DNA of 64,000 nt. It comes from an uncultured Shewanella sp. (lineage in GTDB: Bacteria > Pseudomonadota > Gammaproteobacteria > Enterobacterales > Shewanellaceae). The stretch's first letter is position 1; every line of letters begins with the position of its first letter. The translations under genes and the position numbers were made by a program. This document shows, piece after piece, positions 36,454-45,006 of the stretch. The DNA is taken from assembly GCF_947501665.1 (NCBI RefSeq), contig NZ_CANMWS010000024.1, forward strand, positions 30,680 through 94,679. The letters are read 5' to 3'. The notes beneath the pieces were generated by a model. That model was not told the DNA's origin and ran no database searches. It worked only from the letters and a program-made list of their open reading frames with translations.

Positions 36454-36945
36454 TTAGGCACTCACTAATTCAAGGTTAAAATCTTGTTTGATTATGTCCC
36501 CTGTTTTGATGTGATGTGCTAATGCTTTCATAATGGTATTCAGTCGCTTTGACATATTTCCTTGGATCATTAACACATTCATCGCGGCTCCCAAAATACT
36601 GAGCTTCATATCATAGTCCATCACGATAGTCATCTGGGTTGCGCCAGTGGCTGTTGAGGTTAATGTCCAATGAGAGTCAAAGCGTCCAATAGGACCTTTA
36701 AACTCTCTAATTTGCAGTGTAAAAGCATAGTTATCCTTATCTAGGTGAGTGATTTCTTCTACCACATTGGTGCCATCATAGAAATTACAGCGGCGAGTGG
36801 CGCCTATGCCTGTAGCGTTATGACTGAGTAAATCGGCGAAATCGACACTAGGATGCCAATTGGCGACTAAAGTAACATTTTCGATGTGTGCCCATACGGT
36901 GTCGATATCAGCATCAAGGCGTTGGGTGACTGTGACTTTGCTCAT
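36454..36945 (-). CDS. SRPBCC-family (polyketide cyclase/START-like) protein
   Basis: 163 residues. 'VTQRLDADIDTVWAHIENVT' then 'WHPSVDFADLLSHNATGIGA' is the start of a SRPBCC helix-grip fold, and 'GPIGRFDSHWTLTSTATGAT' follows in the mid-domain. Such proteins bind hydrophobic ligands in a deep pocket; some are cyclases or dehydratases. It is divergent from the LysR gene at 37074 with about 130 bases between, so it is probably that regulator's target. The ligand is unknown. Confidence 0.88.
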   Translation of the reverse strand: MSKVTVTQRLDADIDTVWAHIENVTLVANWHPSVDFADLLSHNATGIGATRRCNFYDGTNVVEEITHLDKDNYAFTLQIREFKGPIGRFDSHWTLTSTATGATQMTIVMDYDMKLSILGAAMNVLMIQGNMSKRLNTIMKALAHHIKTGDIIKQDFNLELVSA

Positions 36946-37073
36946 GAGATGGTTCCTTCTTCGTTGTATTAAGGATTAGCGGGTTGACTGAAGGAGACTA
37001 TAGAAAGAATTTTTATCTAGGTATATAGACATTATCGTTGTTTTATTATTTCAATTATGTACATAATTGAAGC

Positions 37074-37979
37074 ATGAAAATACAGCATATCGACGATCTT
37101 AAGGTGTACGTACAAGTTATCGACTCGGGACACCTTGCTGCAGCGGGTCGAGTCTTGGGGCTTTCTGCGACCTTAGTGAGTCGAAGACTTGCTCGCTTAG
37201 AATCAGCATTGGGTGTTCGCTTATTAGCCCGCACAACACGGCGTATACATGTGACTGACGAAGGCAAGGTCTTTTATGCCCGTTGCCAACGTATTTTGTC
37301 TGAGCTGGATGATGCTGAAAGGGAGCTACAACCCATTTCAAATGTTGTCTCAGGGACTGTGAAAGCCGTATTGCCCACCTCAATGTTGTCATACGGCATT
37401 ATGGATGCACTTAATGATTTTATGATGCAACATCCACAGCTGACAGTTCAAGTGCAACTGTCTGATGAACCTGTGGATTTATTGGCGGGAGGCTGGGATG
37501 TGGCGACGCATATAGGTGTGCCTCACGATAGTAGTCATATTGGACGACGTTTAGGGAGTCTTTCGCCAAAAATCGCCGCAACGCCAGATTATCTTGCTCA
37601 ACACGGGATCCCTGAAACCCCATTTGAATTGAGCCAACATGAATGTATTCGTGTCGTGAGAAGTGGCGAAGTGCATGAGTATTGGCCCATTATGAATGAA
37701 AGTGGTGAAGTGCAAAAAGTGCCCATAAATGGTCGACTTATTTGTCATGACTTTATCACGCTGTATAGCGCTTTATGTGCGGGGGTAGGGATCGGCCTTA
37801 TTCCTGTTGCGGCGTTACGTAAGGCTCAAGAGAAAGGAGAGTTAACCGAAATTTTACCTCATTGCCGAGTTGAAGGGGTGACACTTTATGCCATTATTCC
37901 CTCGGGCCGCAATAAGTTGCCTAAAGTGCAAGTGTTTGTGGATTGGTTGACGTCTTTTATGGAAATATTGAATGGATAG
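37074..37979 (+). CDS. LysR-family transcriptional regulator
   Basis: 301 residues. The helix-turn-helix ('LKVYVQVIDSGHLAAAGRVL', 'SATLVSRRLARLESALGVRL', 'LARTTRRIHVTDEG') belongs to the CrgA/AaeR-like LysR subgroup. The effector domain includes 'VSGTVKAVLPTSM' and 'CAGVGIGLIPVAALRKAQEK'. Divergent orientation with the SRPBCC gene suggests local regulation. The start at 37074 gives the normal N-terminal length. Confidence 0.92.
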   Translation: MKIQHIDDLKVYVQVIDSGHLAAAGRVLGLSATLVSRRLARLESALGVRLLARTTRRIHVTDEGKVFYARCQRILSELDDAERELQPISNVVSGTVKAVLPTSMLSYGIMDALNDFMMQHPQLTVQVQLSDEPVDLLAGGWDVATHIGVPHDSSHIGRRLGSLSPKIAATPDYLAQHGIPETPFELSQHECIRVVRSGEVHEYWPIMNESGEVQKVPINGRLICHDFITLYSALCAGVGIGLIPVAALRKAQEKGELTEILPHCRVEGVTLYAIIPSGRNKLPKVQVFVDWLTSFMEILNG

Positions 37980-38076
37980 CGCAGGTAATGTTTGACTGAG
38001 TTAAGAGCCAAAGGAAATGGATAACGGCGACAAATCATTAAGATGTAAACGAATAGTCATTTAAAAAGGAGTTGAT

Positions 38077-38712
38077 ATGAGCTTAGCGTTAATCAGTGAT
38101 CCATCGACAAAGAATGGAACAGCGGCAATTAAGTTAGCATTAACCGATTGTCACAGTCCGCAACCGCAAGTGGGGTATATTGCGTCAGAGCCTGATATTG
38201 ACCGACGTTACTTCACTCAAACAAAGCAAATATATGATAAATGCGGCGTGGAACTGAGCACCTATATTGAGCTTGAAGCCGAATTTGATGATGGGGCTTT
38301 TCAGCATTTATTGACCTTAGATGTCATTCACTTGTCCGGTGGGAATACATACCGTTTTTTGTTTGCATTACATCAGCGTCATTTACTGCCTGCTTTAAGT
38401 GATTATGTACAAAGTGGTGGTGTATTAATTGGTGTGAGTGCAGGTGCAATGATCATGACCCCCTCGATTGTGACCGCCAGCTTATGTGGTGATGTAAATA
38501 GCGTGGGGTTAACAGATTTGTCCGGATTAGGCTTAACCTCGTTTACTTTTGTTCCACATGGGTGTCATAGTGATGAAGAGGTTGATAGCGTTCGTCAGTT
38601 TGTTAAGGAAGAAAGCGTTCGATGTTATTTATGCCGTGATGAAGACAGTTTGGTGTTGCTGAAAGGGCATAAGCAATGGACATTATTTGGAAAGCCAATG
38701 TTGGTGATTTGA
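38077..38712 (+). CDS. pepE: Peptidase E-like (family S51) aspartyl dipeptidase
   Basis: 211 residues, cytosolic. The nucleophile elbow 'LIGVSAGAMIMTPSI' carries Ser at about 121, as in Salmonella peptidase E (Ser120). 'LDVIHLSGGNTYRFLFAL' is the conserved oxyanion and substrate loop, and 'FVPHGCHSDEEVD' lies in the His/Glu triad region. These enzymes cleave Asp-X dipeptides. An AAAGGAG ribosome binding site precedes the ATG. The gene is shorter than the roughly 230 residues of enteric PepE. It stands alone before a long repeat-containing gap. Confidence 0.85.
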   Translation: MSLALISDPSTKNGTAAIKLALTDCHSPQPQVGYIASEPDIDRRYFTQTKQIYDKCGVELSTYIELEAEFDDGAFQHLLTLDVIHLSGGNTYRFLFALHQRHLLPALSDYVQSGGVLIGVSAGAMIMTPSIVTASLCGDVNSVGLTDLSGLGLTSFTFVPHGCHSDEEVDSVRQFVKEESVRCYLCRDEDSLVLLKGHKQWTLFGKPMLVI

Positions 38713-39025
38713 TCGAATAATCAAATGGTATATTTTATTTCTGGTTCCAGTTTATGTGGTGGACGCCAGATGGTGAGTGCCCGCAATGTGAACATCACAG
38801 ATCCAATATGGCGCTGTTGAACTTTTATTGGTCGTAGTCGTTAAGTGTGTTTGATTGACTCACATTAAATAAGCTTAGAATGACGTTTAAGCGTATTTTT
38901 ATTGGATGACTCATTGAATTTCATCGCCTTATTGATATTTATAACAACTTCCATGTTTAAAAGCCAGTTCGGCATCTATGCCTCTCGTTCGAAGCGTTTT
39001 ACAAAGTAAAACCTCACCCTGCCGC

Positions 39026-39186
39026 GGGGGAAGGTCGTGAGTGTTCACTCATACTGGGAAATCAATAACTTCATTTGTTTAAAGTTATCTTATTTGAACT
39101 GATTGGGCTTATTTAAGTTAATTGCTGCCGCAGGTTAGAGTCGTGAGTTCCCACTCACACTGGGCCAAAAGGGGAACCGCAGCAAT
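39026..39186 (+). repeat. Two copies of a TGCCGC-GTGAGT hairpin element
   Basis: Copy 1 (about 39020-39060) and copy 2 (39121-39186) share CTGCCGC, GTCGTGAGT and ACTCAYACTGGG. In each, GTGAGT pairs with ACTCAC/ACTCA around a short loop. In copy 2 ATTGCTGC...GGTT (39121-39135) also pairs with AACCGCAGCAAT (39175-39186), giving a two-level stem. The pattern looks like a structured repeat or regulatory RNA; I cannot name it. Confidence 0.45.
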
Positions 39187-39208
39187 CCCCTCTTGGATCA
39201 CCTTGCTG

Positions 39209-39354
39209 CCCCAACGGAGTAAGGCACTTTAATTTTCAATGTACAAAAATAGCTATCGCCTCATATTCGCCTTCCATGGCTCAACTAAGGCTATTTCGAC
39301 TTCCTGTCTCAATCACGATATTTTTTATTGAAAAATAAAGTTACTCCGATGGGG
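39209..39354. repeat. Imperfect inverted repeat, MITE-like
   Basis: The left arm 39209-39240 and right arm 39327-39354 are inverted copies (ATTGAAAAWTAAAGT and TACTCCGWTGGGG blocks match) differing by a 4-base gap and two substitutions. A further inner pair AAATAGC / GGCTATTT lies at about 39246 and 39288. There is no coding frame inside. It could be a miniature element or a strong hairpin. Confidence 0.45.
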
Positions 39355-39579
39355 ATCTCAAAGCAGGGTGTTTCTTTGAATTAGCTTTATGGGTAAAAGT
39401 GTGAGTTATCTCTATGGTTTTGCATTGGATTACTATTGTTTAAAACATTTTGTTTACAAAAGTATCTTGGTGGTGGTATTTTTCGGGTTGGTGTGGAAGT
39501 AGTAGTTTATTTGTTAAGTCGCAGCTGAGAAACTTGCGTATGGGCAATATGGAAAGGTTAAATTTCACAAGGAAGCTCA

Positions 39580-40470
39580 GTGAAGCACGATACTGAAAAA
39601 TACCGTCAAATCTTTGCGAGTATGTCTCCTGAAGCAGTAGAGGAGATGAATCAAAAGAATGATGATGAGCATCAAAGGCAAGCTACTGCCTTCAAAGAGG
39701 GATATAAAAAGGATATCTGCTATCTCTGTGGAAAGCCATTTAAAACTATAAGCAAGGAAAACCCTTGTCTGCATTGGCTTTTGCGCCAATGTAAATTTAA
39801 AAAAAAGGATTTTCCAAAAATCTATAAGAAATATGGTTACGGAAATTTGGCTGCATTCATTAGATGGTGCGCCAACCAGAAGAGACTACATTCCAGTATC
39901 AATGATCTTGAAGAAGAGAAGTCTGATAGAAAAGTTCTTTCATATACGGTCAAGTGGAAAAATATAGAGTGGACTTTCGACTGTTCAAAGAATGACTTCA
40001 TAGGCCATGAGGGAACCACCATTGATTTTCCTCATTATCACTTTCAAATGAGAATAGATGGAAGGCAGTTTATAAATTTCAATGATTTCCATGTTCCATT
40101 TACCGATGAAGATGTCTTTGTTCTAAAAAACAGCCTAGAGCAAGGTGATTGCTTTAAACATAACTTTGGAGCTATCGGGTCTGGTATGCAGGATGCTGTT
40201 ACTATAGATCCTGATCTTGCACTAGAGTATATGAGCAACGCCGACGAAGATGATGCAACTTATCACCTTTCTACAACGATTGAGGCAATTGATAAGCCAA
40301 TACCCGGAGAGCTCATTGACGAAATTAGGCAGGAATCTTTGGAAACAGGAAAATCCATGACATTAATAGCAAAAGAAAAACTGAAAGGTATCGCGATTGT
40401 CAAAACATCAATATCCCCTGCGGACTCAATCCCAGATATTGCATCTAGGACCGAGCATAAGCGCAGATGA
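39580..40470 (+). CDS. Hypothetical protein with a zinc-finger-like Cys/His cluster
   Basis: 296 residues. The start is GTG at 39580 (KHDTEKYR follows) with an AAGGAAGC ribosome binding site. A cluster 'CYLCGKPF ... NPCLHWLLRQC' at about residues 47-71 looks like a Cys/His metal site near a basic Lys-rich stretch. The middle has beta-rich sequence 'WTFDCSKNDFIGHEG' and 'HYHFQMRIDGRQFINFNDFH'. No family is recognised. Lower GC and different codon use from the eCIS genes suggest transfer. It precedes the GHKL/nuclease gene by 120 bases in the same direction and may be its partner. Confidence 0.7.
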   Translation: MKHDTEKYRQIFASMSPEAVEEMNQKNDDEHQRQATAFKEGYKKDICYLCGKPFKTISKENPCLHWLLRQCKFKKKDFPKIYKKYGYGNLAAFIRWCANQKRLHSSINDLEEEKSDRKVLSYTVKWKNIEWTFDCSKNDFIGHEGTTIDFPHYHFQMRIDGRQFINFNDFHVPFTDEDVFVLKNSLEQGDCFKHNFGAIGSGMQDAVTIDPDLALEYMSNADEDDATYHLSTTIEAIDKPIPGELIDEIRQESLETGKSMTLIAKEKLKGIAIVKTSISPADSIPDIASRTEHKRR

Positions 40471-40501
40471 AATTTAATAAGTCAATCAATGTCGCCCCTT
40501 A

Positions 40502-40533
40502 GGGCTGGACCTCAGCAGTACGTGCTCCAGCCC
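40502..40533 (+). terminator. Hairpin between the two accessory genes
   Basis: GGGCTGGA (40502-40509) pairs with TCCAGCCC (40526-40533); part of the loop can pair as well (GCA/TGC). No T-run follows, so it may be an attenuator or processing site rather than a true terminator. Confidence 0.4.
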
Positions 40534-40590
40534 ATTATTGAGGTGTTATGAAGCACAAGGTAATCTCTGCCACAAGGAGTAGGCATATAT

Positions 40591-42555
40591 ATGAAAGCTA
40601 GATTTCTTAAAACAACAGATCAAAGTATCAGAAGCCAATTATCAGGTGTAAAACCAGAGCAAGCATTAGCTGAATATATCTGGAATGGTTTCGATGCAAA
40701 CGCTACGAAAATTGAAATCAATACTGAAATGAATGAATTGAATAGTTTTATTTCAATGAGCATTCAAGATAATGGTGATGGCATCGATTATGATGACCTT
40801 GAAAATACATTAGATTTATTTCTTGATTCGAAAAAGAAAAATATCTCAAAGCCTACAACAAGAGGCAAAAAAGGCCGTGGCCGTTTTACCTTTATCAAGT
40901 TTTGTGACCAAGCCCATTGGGAAACGTCATCAGGTAACAATGGTTTTTGTTTTACAATTGATTCTGGTTATTTAAATAAATATGAACCAGAGAAAATAGT
41001 AAAAACCAAAAAAAATAAAAAAGGGACAAAGGTTGTTTTTTCGCACATTAAAGGTGTCGACTTTAACCTCTTTAATGATCATATAGTTCCTTTCTTAAGA
41101 AATGAATTTACTTGGTTGCTTGTATCAAACCCTAAATTGAAACTGATAGTAAACGGAGTTCAATTAAATACTTCAGATTATAAGACGATTCCTCATCAAG
41201 AAGAATTCGAGGAAGGTGTTTTTAATCTAAACAGTGTTATTTGGGAAGAGAAACCAAACCAAGAAAAGTCGTTGGTATATTTTATTAACTCTTCTAATGA
41301 GATTGTTCATAAAGAGTTATCAGAGCTAAATTTGAAAGGCTTTTATTGTTCTTCTTATGTTTCTTCTGATTGGTTCGACGGCTTTAATAGGAAATTAGAT
41401 CTTTTCTCGGGTAATAAAAACCCCGAGTCAGAGGTGTTTGTTACTATTTTAGCTCTAGCAAAAAACAAATTAAGACAAGAGTATATAAACTTTAGAAACT
41501 CTGCTGCTGAAAATTTAATACAGCAATATATCAAAGAGGGGGTTTTTCCTGAAATGAGCGGAGATAACCGTGTTCTTAACGAGTTTCATCGCGAGCAACT
41601 GATATCTACTATTAAAACAATTTATGAAGCAGAGCCTGCGGTATTTTCCAAGCAATTAAATAAATCTCAAAAGCGTATTTTGATAAAACTTTTAGATAGG
41701 ATTGTTCAATCAAATAGGCTTTCAGAATTATTTGATGTATTAGATGGAGTCGTTTCTTTATCAGAGGATGACATGGGACGGATATCTGGCCTTCTGCAAA
41801 GAACATCTTTAGAAAATATAACAAAAACGGTTGAGCATGTTAGAGATCGCCTGGATATTATTCAAAGCTTTAAATCATTAATATACGATCATAAAAAATT
41901 CGCACTTGAAGTGCCGCATATTCAAAAATGTATTGAATCAAATCTATGGATCTTTGGTGAAAAATATCACTTACTAACATCTGAAGAAGATAAGTTTGAT
42001 CAAGCTCTAAGGTCTTTATTGGACTTTAAATCAAAAGATAGATACTACGATAGAAAGCCTTTAACACATCCAAATAAAAATAAAGAAATGGATCTGTTTA
42101 TCGCACAAAAAGGCTTTAAAGTTTCTGATGATGATAAAAAGTATTTTCATCACGTTGTTATTGAACTTAAGAGGCCTAGCATAAAGCTAGGAGATAAAGA
42201 GTTAGCACAAATTAAAGCTTATAAAAATGTAATAGCAAATGAGCATCAATTTCAAGATGAAACCTCGATATGGGACTTTGTGCTCATAGGGAATGAAATT
42301 TCTGAAAGTAAAATAACAGCAGCGGATTTACGCTCGGATTTGGAAACTAATAGAATTCACGGTGAACCTGGTTTAGTCCAAAAGACTGGGAACTTTAGAA
42401 TTATAGTTAAAACTTGGAAGCAAATTCTTAATGAGTTTGAGTTAAGGTACAACGAGATATCAAATAAATTAAGCTTAAAGGAGCTAGAGATTGTAGCTTC
42501 TAGCCCAAATAAACTGACAAAAGATATTGAAAGTGTTTCATATGAAGCTAATTAA
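40591..42555 (+). CDS. GHKL ATPase with C-terminal PD-(D/E)XK (Shedu-like) nuclease domain; defence candidate
   Basis: 654 residues. The N-terminal GHKL/Hsp90-like ATP-binding fold has the N-box 'EYIWNGFDANATKI' (Glu28, Asn32), G1 'QDNGDGIDYDDL' (Asp60) and G2 'RGKKGRGRF' (91-99). A helical linker follows. The C-terminal region has 'EMDLFIAQKGF' (Asp501), 'HHVVIELKRPS' (Glu525, Lys527) and 'ELAQIKAYKNVIA', the D...ExK...Q order of restriction-like nucleases, closest in look to Shedu (DUF4263). Preceding 'CIESNLWIFGEKYHLL' resembles the Shedu lead-in. GHKL ATPases coupled to nucleases occur in anti-phage defence. Its AT-rich, Lys-rich composition differs from the core genes. AAGGAG lies upstream of the ATG. 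Defence is inferred. Confidence 0.82.
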   Translation: MKARFLKTTDQSIRSQLSGVKPEQALAEYIWNGFDANATKIEINTEMNELNSFISMSIQDNGDGIDYDDLENTLDLFLDSKKKNISKPTTRGKKGRGRFTFIKFCDQAHWETSSGNNGFCFTIDSGYLNKYEPEKIVKTKKNKKGTKVVFSHIKGVDFNLFNDHIVPFLRNEFTWLLVSNPKLKLIVNGVQLNTSDYKTIPHQEEFEEGVFNLNSVIWEEKPNQEKSLVYFINSSNEIVHKELSELNLKGFYCSSYVSSDWFDGFNRKLDLFSGNKNPESEVFVTILALAKNKLRQEYINFRNSAAENLIQQYIKEGVFPEMSGDNRVLNEFHREQLISTIKTIYEAEPAVFSKQLNKSQKRILIKLLDRIVQSNRLSELFDVLDGVVSLSEDDMGRISGLLQRTSLENITKTVEHVRDRLDIIQSFKSLIYDHKKFALEVPHIQKCIESNLWIFGEKYHLLTSEEDKFDQALRSLLDFKSKDRYYDRKPLTHPNKNKEMDLFIAQKGFKVSDDDKKYFHHVVIELKRPSIKLGDKELAQIKAYKNVIANEHQFQDETSIWDFVLIGNEISESKITAADLRSDLETNRIHGEPGLVQKTGNFRIIVKTWKQILNEFELRYNEISNKLSLKELEIVASSPNKLTKDIESVSYEAN

Positions 42556-42675
42556 CATAAGATGTAATAGCTCAGACATATACAGACGCTCCCGTTGACT
42601 GTTGGGATAGCCGAAACACTGTGCTGATTTGTCTGCCCCTGTGCGGGGTGCTATACGTATAAAGGATTTTGTATT

Positions 42676-42975
42676 GTGCTTGAAGGATTGTTTTCAATAG
42701 TCATTGCGATAGCTGAAGCTATTTTTGCTGTAATATCTGTTTTAGCTGAATTAATCGCAGGCTTTTTTGTTGCTGCAGGTGAAACGCTGACTTTTATTGA
42801 TTTAGGTGCCTTGTTAGTCGTTTTGCTCTTTGAAGTGATGCTTTGGTTTATCTTGTGGCTCCTTGAGTTAACGGTTTCCTTGTTTAAATGGCGTAAGCCT
42901 CATTTAGTTAAAAAACCAGTATTGTGGCGACCTAAACCTAAGCTTAAACCTAGAAAGATAGCAGACACAGCTTAG
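42676..42975 (+). CDS. Small membrane protein, unknown
   Basis: 99 residues with GTG start and an AAAGGA site upstream. Two or three hydrophobic helices (about residues 3-38 and 44-68) are followed by a basic Pro/Lys/Arg-rich tail ('KWRKPHLVKKPVLWRPKPK'). I do not recognise the family. The 120 bases upstream contain short GC-rich hairpins (CCCC-TGTGC-GGGG near 42636) that could be a regulatory leader. Confidence 0.6.
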   Translation: MLEGLFSIVIAIAEAIFAVISVLAELIAGFFVAAGETLTFIDLGALLVVLLFEVMLWFILWLLELTVSLFKWRKPHLVKKPVLWRPKPKLKPRKIADTA

Positions 42976-43004
42976 GTGTTAAGAAACACCAATCCTTATT
43001 GTTA

Positions 43005-43256
43005 TCATTGTTTAAGTGACGACTTAGCATACAAGGCTCAGTCAGTGACATGCGTAAAAGTAGGCTGGATGTCGAACAATTTTGCGATTGGAAACGCGAT
43101 GCTGTCACTGGCAGCTAACAGTTTAAGAAGCGCGTTGATAAGCAGTCACTCACCCAAGCCTTTCCCTTTGTATCGTTTATCGATAGCCAAACGAGTAATA
43201 ATGACATACTTAACCAGCATATAACCAAAGGTGAATACTTTTTTCTCGTGAGTCAT
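43005..43256 (-). pseudogene. Decayed GNAT acetyltransferase (TacT-like toxin) remnant
   Basis: Read on the minus strand from 43256, the frame gives 'VIITRLAIDKRYKGKGLGE', then TGA (43146-43148), then 'LLINALLKLLAASDSI' and 'FDIQPTFTHVTD', then a second TGA (43038-43040). The first block matches the acetyl-CoA site of TacT/DUF1778-partner GNAT toxins (LARLAVDxRYQGxGLGExLL). The N-terminal part and the antitoxin gene are missing and two in-frame stops interrupt it. It is a dead toxin-antitoxin relic at the edge of the accessory block. Confidence 0.7.
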
Positions 43257-43335
43257 GTTAGCATCGTGATTAAAGTGTAACCGTAACACTATTTTTATAT
43301 TTTCAATAGGTTATTAGTTTTTATCAGGAGATACA

Positions 43336-43842
43336 ATGAGCAGTACAGATAGGGAAGCATTCGCATTATCCCAAGAATATGTGGGTTTTTGGGCCAGATT
43401 TGGGGCGACTATTCTTGACACTATATTATTGAGTTTGGTTATTCTTCCATTACTTTTTTTAATTTACGGTTCTGAGTTAAGCGATGTCGAATCCACAGGG
43501 GTTAATGTCGTTGATTTTTCGCTCAATCATATTTTTCCGCTAGTCGTGAGTGTGTTATTTTGGGTGTATAAGTCCGCAACGCCTGGGAAAATGGTCTTTA
43601 AAGCCCAAGTTGTTGATGCTAAGACTGGCAAGCCTCCATCGGTGAAGCAGTCAATTATTCGTTATATTAGTTATTATATTTCACTTATTGTGCTGGGGCT
43701 GGGTTTTTTATGGGTTATTTGGGATAAGAAAAAGCAAGCATGGCATGATAAATTAGCAGGTACAGTTGTGATAGCACCAAGGGATAAAGGGGCTGAAAAT
43801 GTCACTTTCTCTTCAGCTGATACAGTAGTAGACAATAATTAA
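43336..43842 (+). CDS. RDD-family membrane protein
   Basis: 168 residues. 'YVGFWARFGATILDTILLSL' contains the Arg and Asp that name the family, with Asp repeated in 'QAWHDKLAGTVVI'. 'ATPGKMVFKAQVVDAKTGKP' between the last helices is the conserved loop (TPGK). Three transmembrane helices are expected. RDD proteins are of uncertain role, with some linked to ion or drug transport. A CAGGAG ribosome binding site precedes the ATG. Confidence 0.92.
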   Translation: MSSTDREAFALSQEYVGFWARFGATILDTILLSLVILPLLFLIYGSELSDVESTGVNVVDFSLNHIFPLVVSVLFWVYKSATPGKMVFKAQVVDAKTGKPPSVKQSIIRYISYYISLIVLGLGFLWVIWDKKKQAWHDKLAGTVVIAPRDKGAENVTFSSADTVVDNN

Positions 43843-43864
43843 ATAATCTGTTGTAGAGATAAGT

Positions 43865-43901
43865 AAAAGCGACTGCGATTATTATCATTCGAGTCGTTTT
43901 T
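43865..43901 (+). terminator. Probable rho-independent terminator after the RDD gene
   Basis: AAAAGCGACT (43865-43874) pairs with AGTCGTTTTT (43892-43901) across a loop, ending in a T-run, 23 bases after the RDD stop. Confidence 0.55.
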
Positions 43902-44049
43902 ATTGTTTGTCTCTTTTTTACCAACCTAAGTAAATAATTGGCGGCACTTTAGACTAGTACATCTAATTAACTATGCTATTACACCATTAATTATGGCTGT
44001 CTGTGTTGGTCACTTCTATGTTGGTCAATAAGCACGTCTTAATTTATGT

Positions 44050-45006
44050 TTAATACTTCTTATAATTATCACTCTTAGGTGGAAAATCATTAGTATCTAA
44101 CCTAGGAATTAATAACCTAGAACCATTATCAATGTCAGCAACCTTAACTTCAGTCGTAAATGCTAATTGACAACCTTGAGACACTAACGCCATTACAACA
44201 GAGTCACTAGAAGCACCATAAGGATAACAAGCCGTCCATTGTGCCATATCGCATCCCATAGTCTCTAAAAACTCTTTAGATTTAGTTAACTCTACTTCTA
44301 ATGAAGAATTATCCAGCTTGTTCCACCAATAATGATCATAGCCGTGACACCCTACATGCATACCATCTCTTACTAACTGTCTTATTTGACTTTCAGTCAT
44401 ATAAAGCTCTTTAGCAAACGCTTTTTCATTCATACCTACATACTTTTCAAAATATTGACTAGATAATAATTTTCTTAACTCTTCTGGCAGAGCATGCTGA
44501 AGCATTCGTTTAACAAAAATAACCTCTTTTGTGTCAAAGCGATTCTTTAATGCTAATTGATTAAAGTAATAATCAAAATCTTTTAAATTAAATTGTTTTT
44601 TATACGTTGATATATCTAGATTAATATCATCAATTATATCGTTCACATTAGATAAAGATGCAAGAATGAAGTGTATTTTATTTACATCTAATAATTCATG
44701 CTCCACAACAGCTTTGACCGGCACAAAAAAAGAACCTTGAAGACCAAACTCCTTAAGGATAGGATAAACATAATTAAAATGCTCAGCATAACCATCGTCA
44801 AAAGTGAGTAATAACGATTTTGGAGGTAAATGTTGCCCATCTAACGATGATATAACATCTTCCATTGTGACTATGTTATAGTTTTCCTTAAAAAAAGACA
44901 GCTGTTCAATAAAAAACTCAAGACTTAATCCTTTGATTTCTGGGTATCTTGAATTTTTTATGTTTCTCACATAGTGATACATAACCACTGTTAATGTTTT
45001 TTTCAT
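44050..45006 (-). CDS. Polysaccharide deacetylase (NodB/CE4 family)
   Basis: 318 residues. Motif 1 'LLLTFDDGYAEHF' (Asp70 catalytic base, Asp71 metal ligand) and motif 2 'HVGCHGYDHYWWNK' (metal-binding His221 and His225) are present. The N-terminal 'VVMYHYVRN' is the usual start of CE4 proteins linked to surface polysaccharides. There is no signal peptide, so it may act in the cytosol on a lipid-linked or sugar precursor. The start overlaps the end of the upstream GNAT gene (45003-45006), making a two-gene unit. Composition is AT-rich. Confidence 0.9.
   Translation of the reverse strand: MKKTLTVVMYHYVRNIKNSRYPEIKGLSLEFFIEQLSFFKENYNIVTMEDVISSLDGQHLPPKSLLLTFDDGYAEHFNYVYPILKEFGLQGSFFVPVKAVVEHELLDVNKIHFILASLSNVNDIIDDINLDISTYKKQFNLKDFDYYFNQLALKNRFDTKEVIFVKRMLQHALPEELRKLLSSQYFEKYVGMNEKAFAKELYMTESQIRQLVRDGMHVGCHGYDHYWWNKLDNSSLEVELTKSKEFLETMGCDMAQWTACYPYGASSDSVVMALVSQGCQLAFTTEVKVADIDNGSRLLIPRLDTNDFPPKSDNYKKY

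Larger units (their letters stand above)
38713..39579. other. Long non-coding stretch with repeated hairpin elements
   Basis: About 870 bases with no supported gene. It contains two copies of a GTCGTGAGT...ACTCAYACTGGG element (39032-39058 and 39140-39164), the second nested in a larger hairpin, and a long imperfect inverted repeat (39209-39240 with 39327-39354). It separates the core-like peptidase E gene from an accessory block, so it may mark the edge of an inserted region. Confidence 0.5.

Noticed and set aside
42600..42660. Riboswitch in the leader of the small membrane protein
   Set aside because: Only short GC-rich hairpins are seen; no match to a riboswitch consensus I know.
42976..43224. 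82-codon frame on the plus strand
   Set aside because: It lies opposite the GNAT relic, has a GTG start without a binding site, and encodes no recognisable protein.
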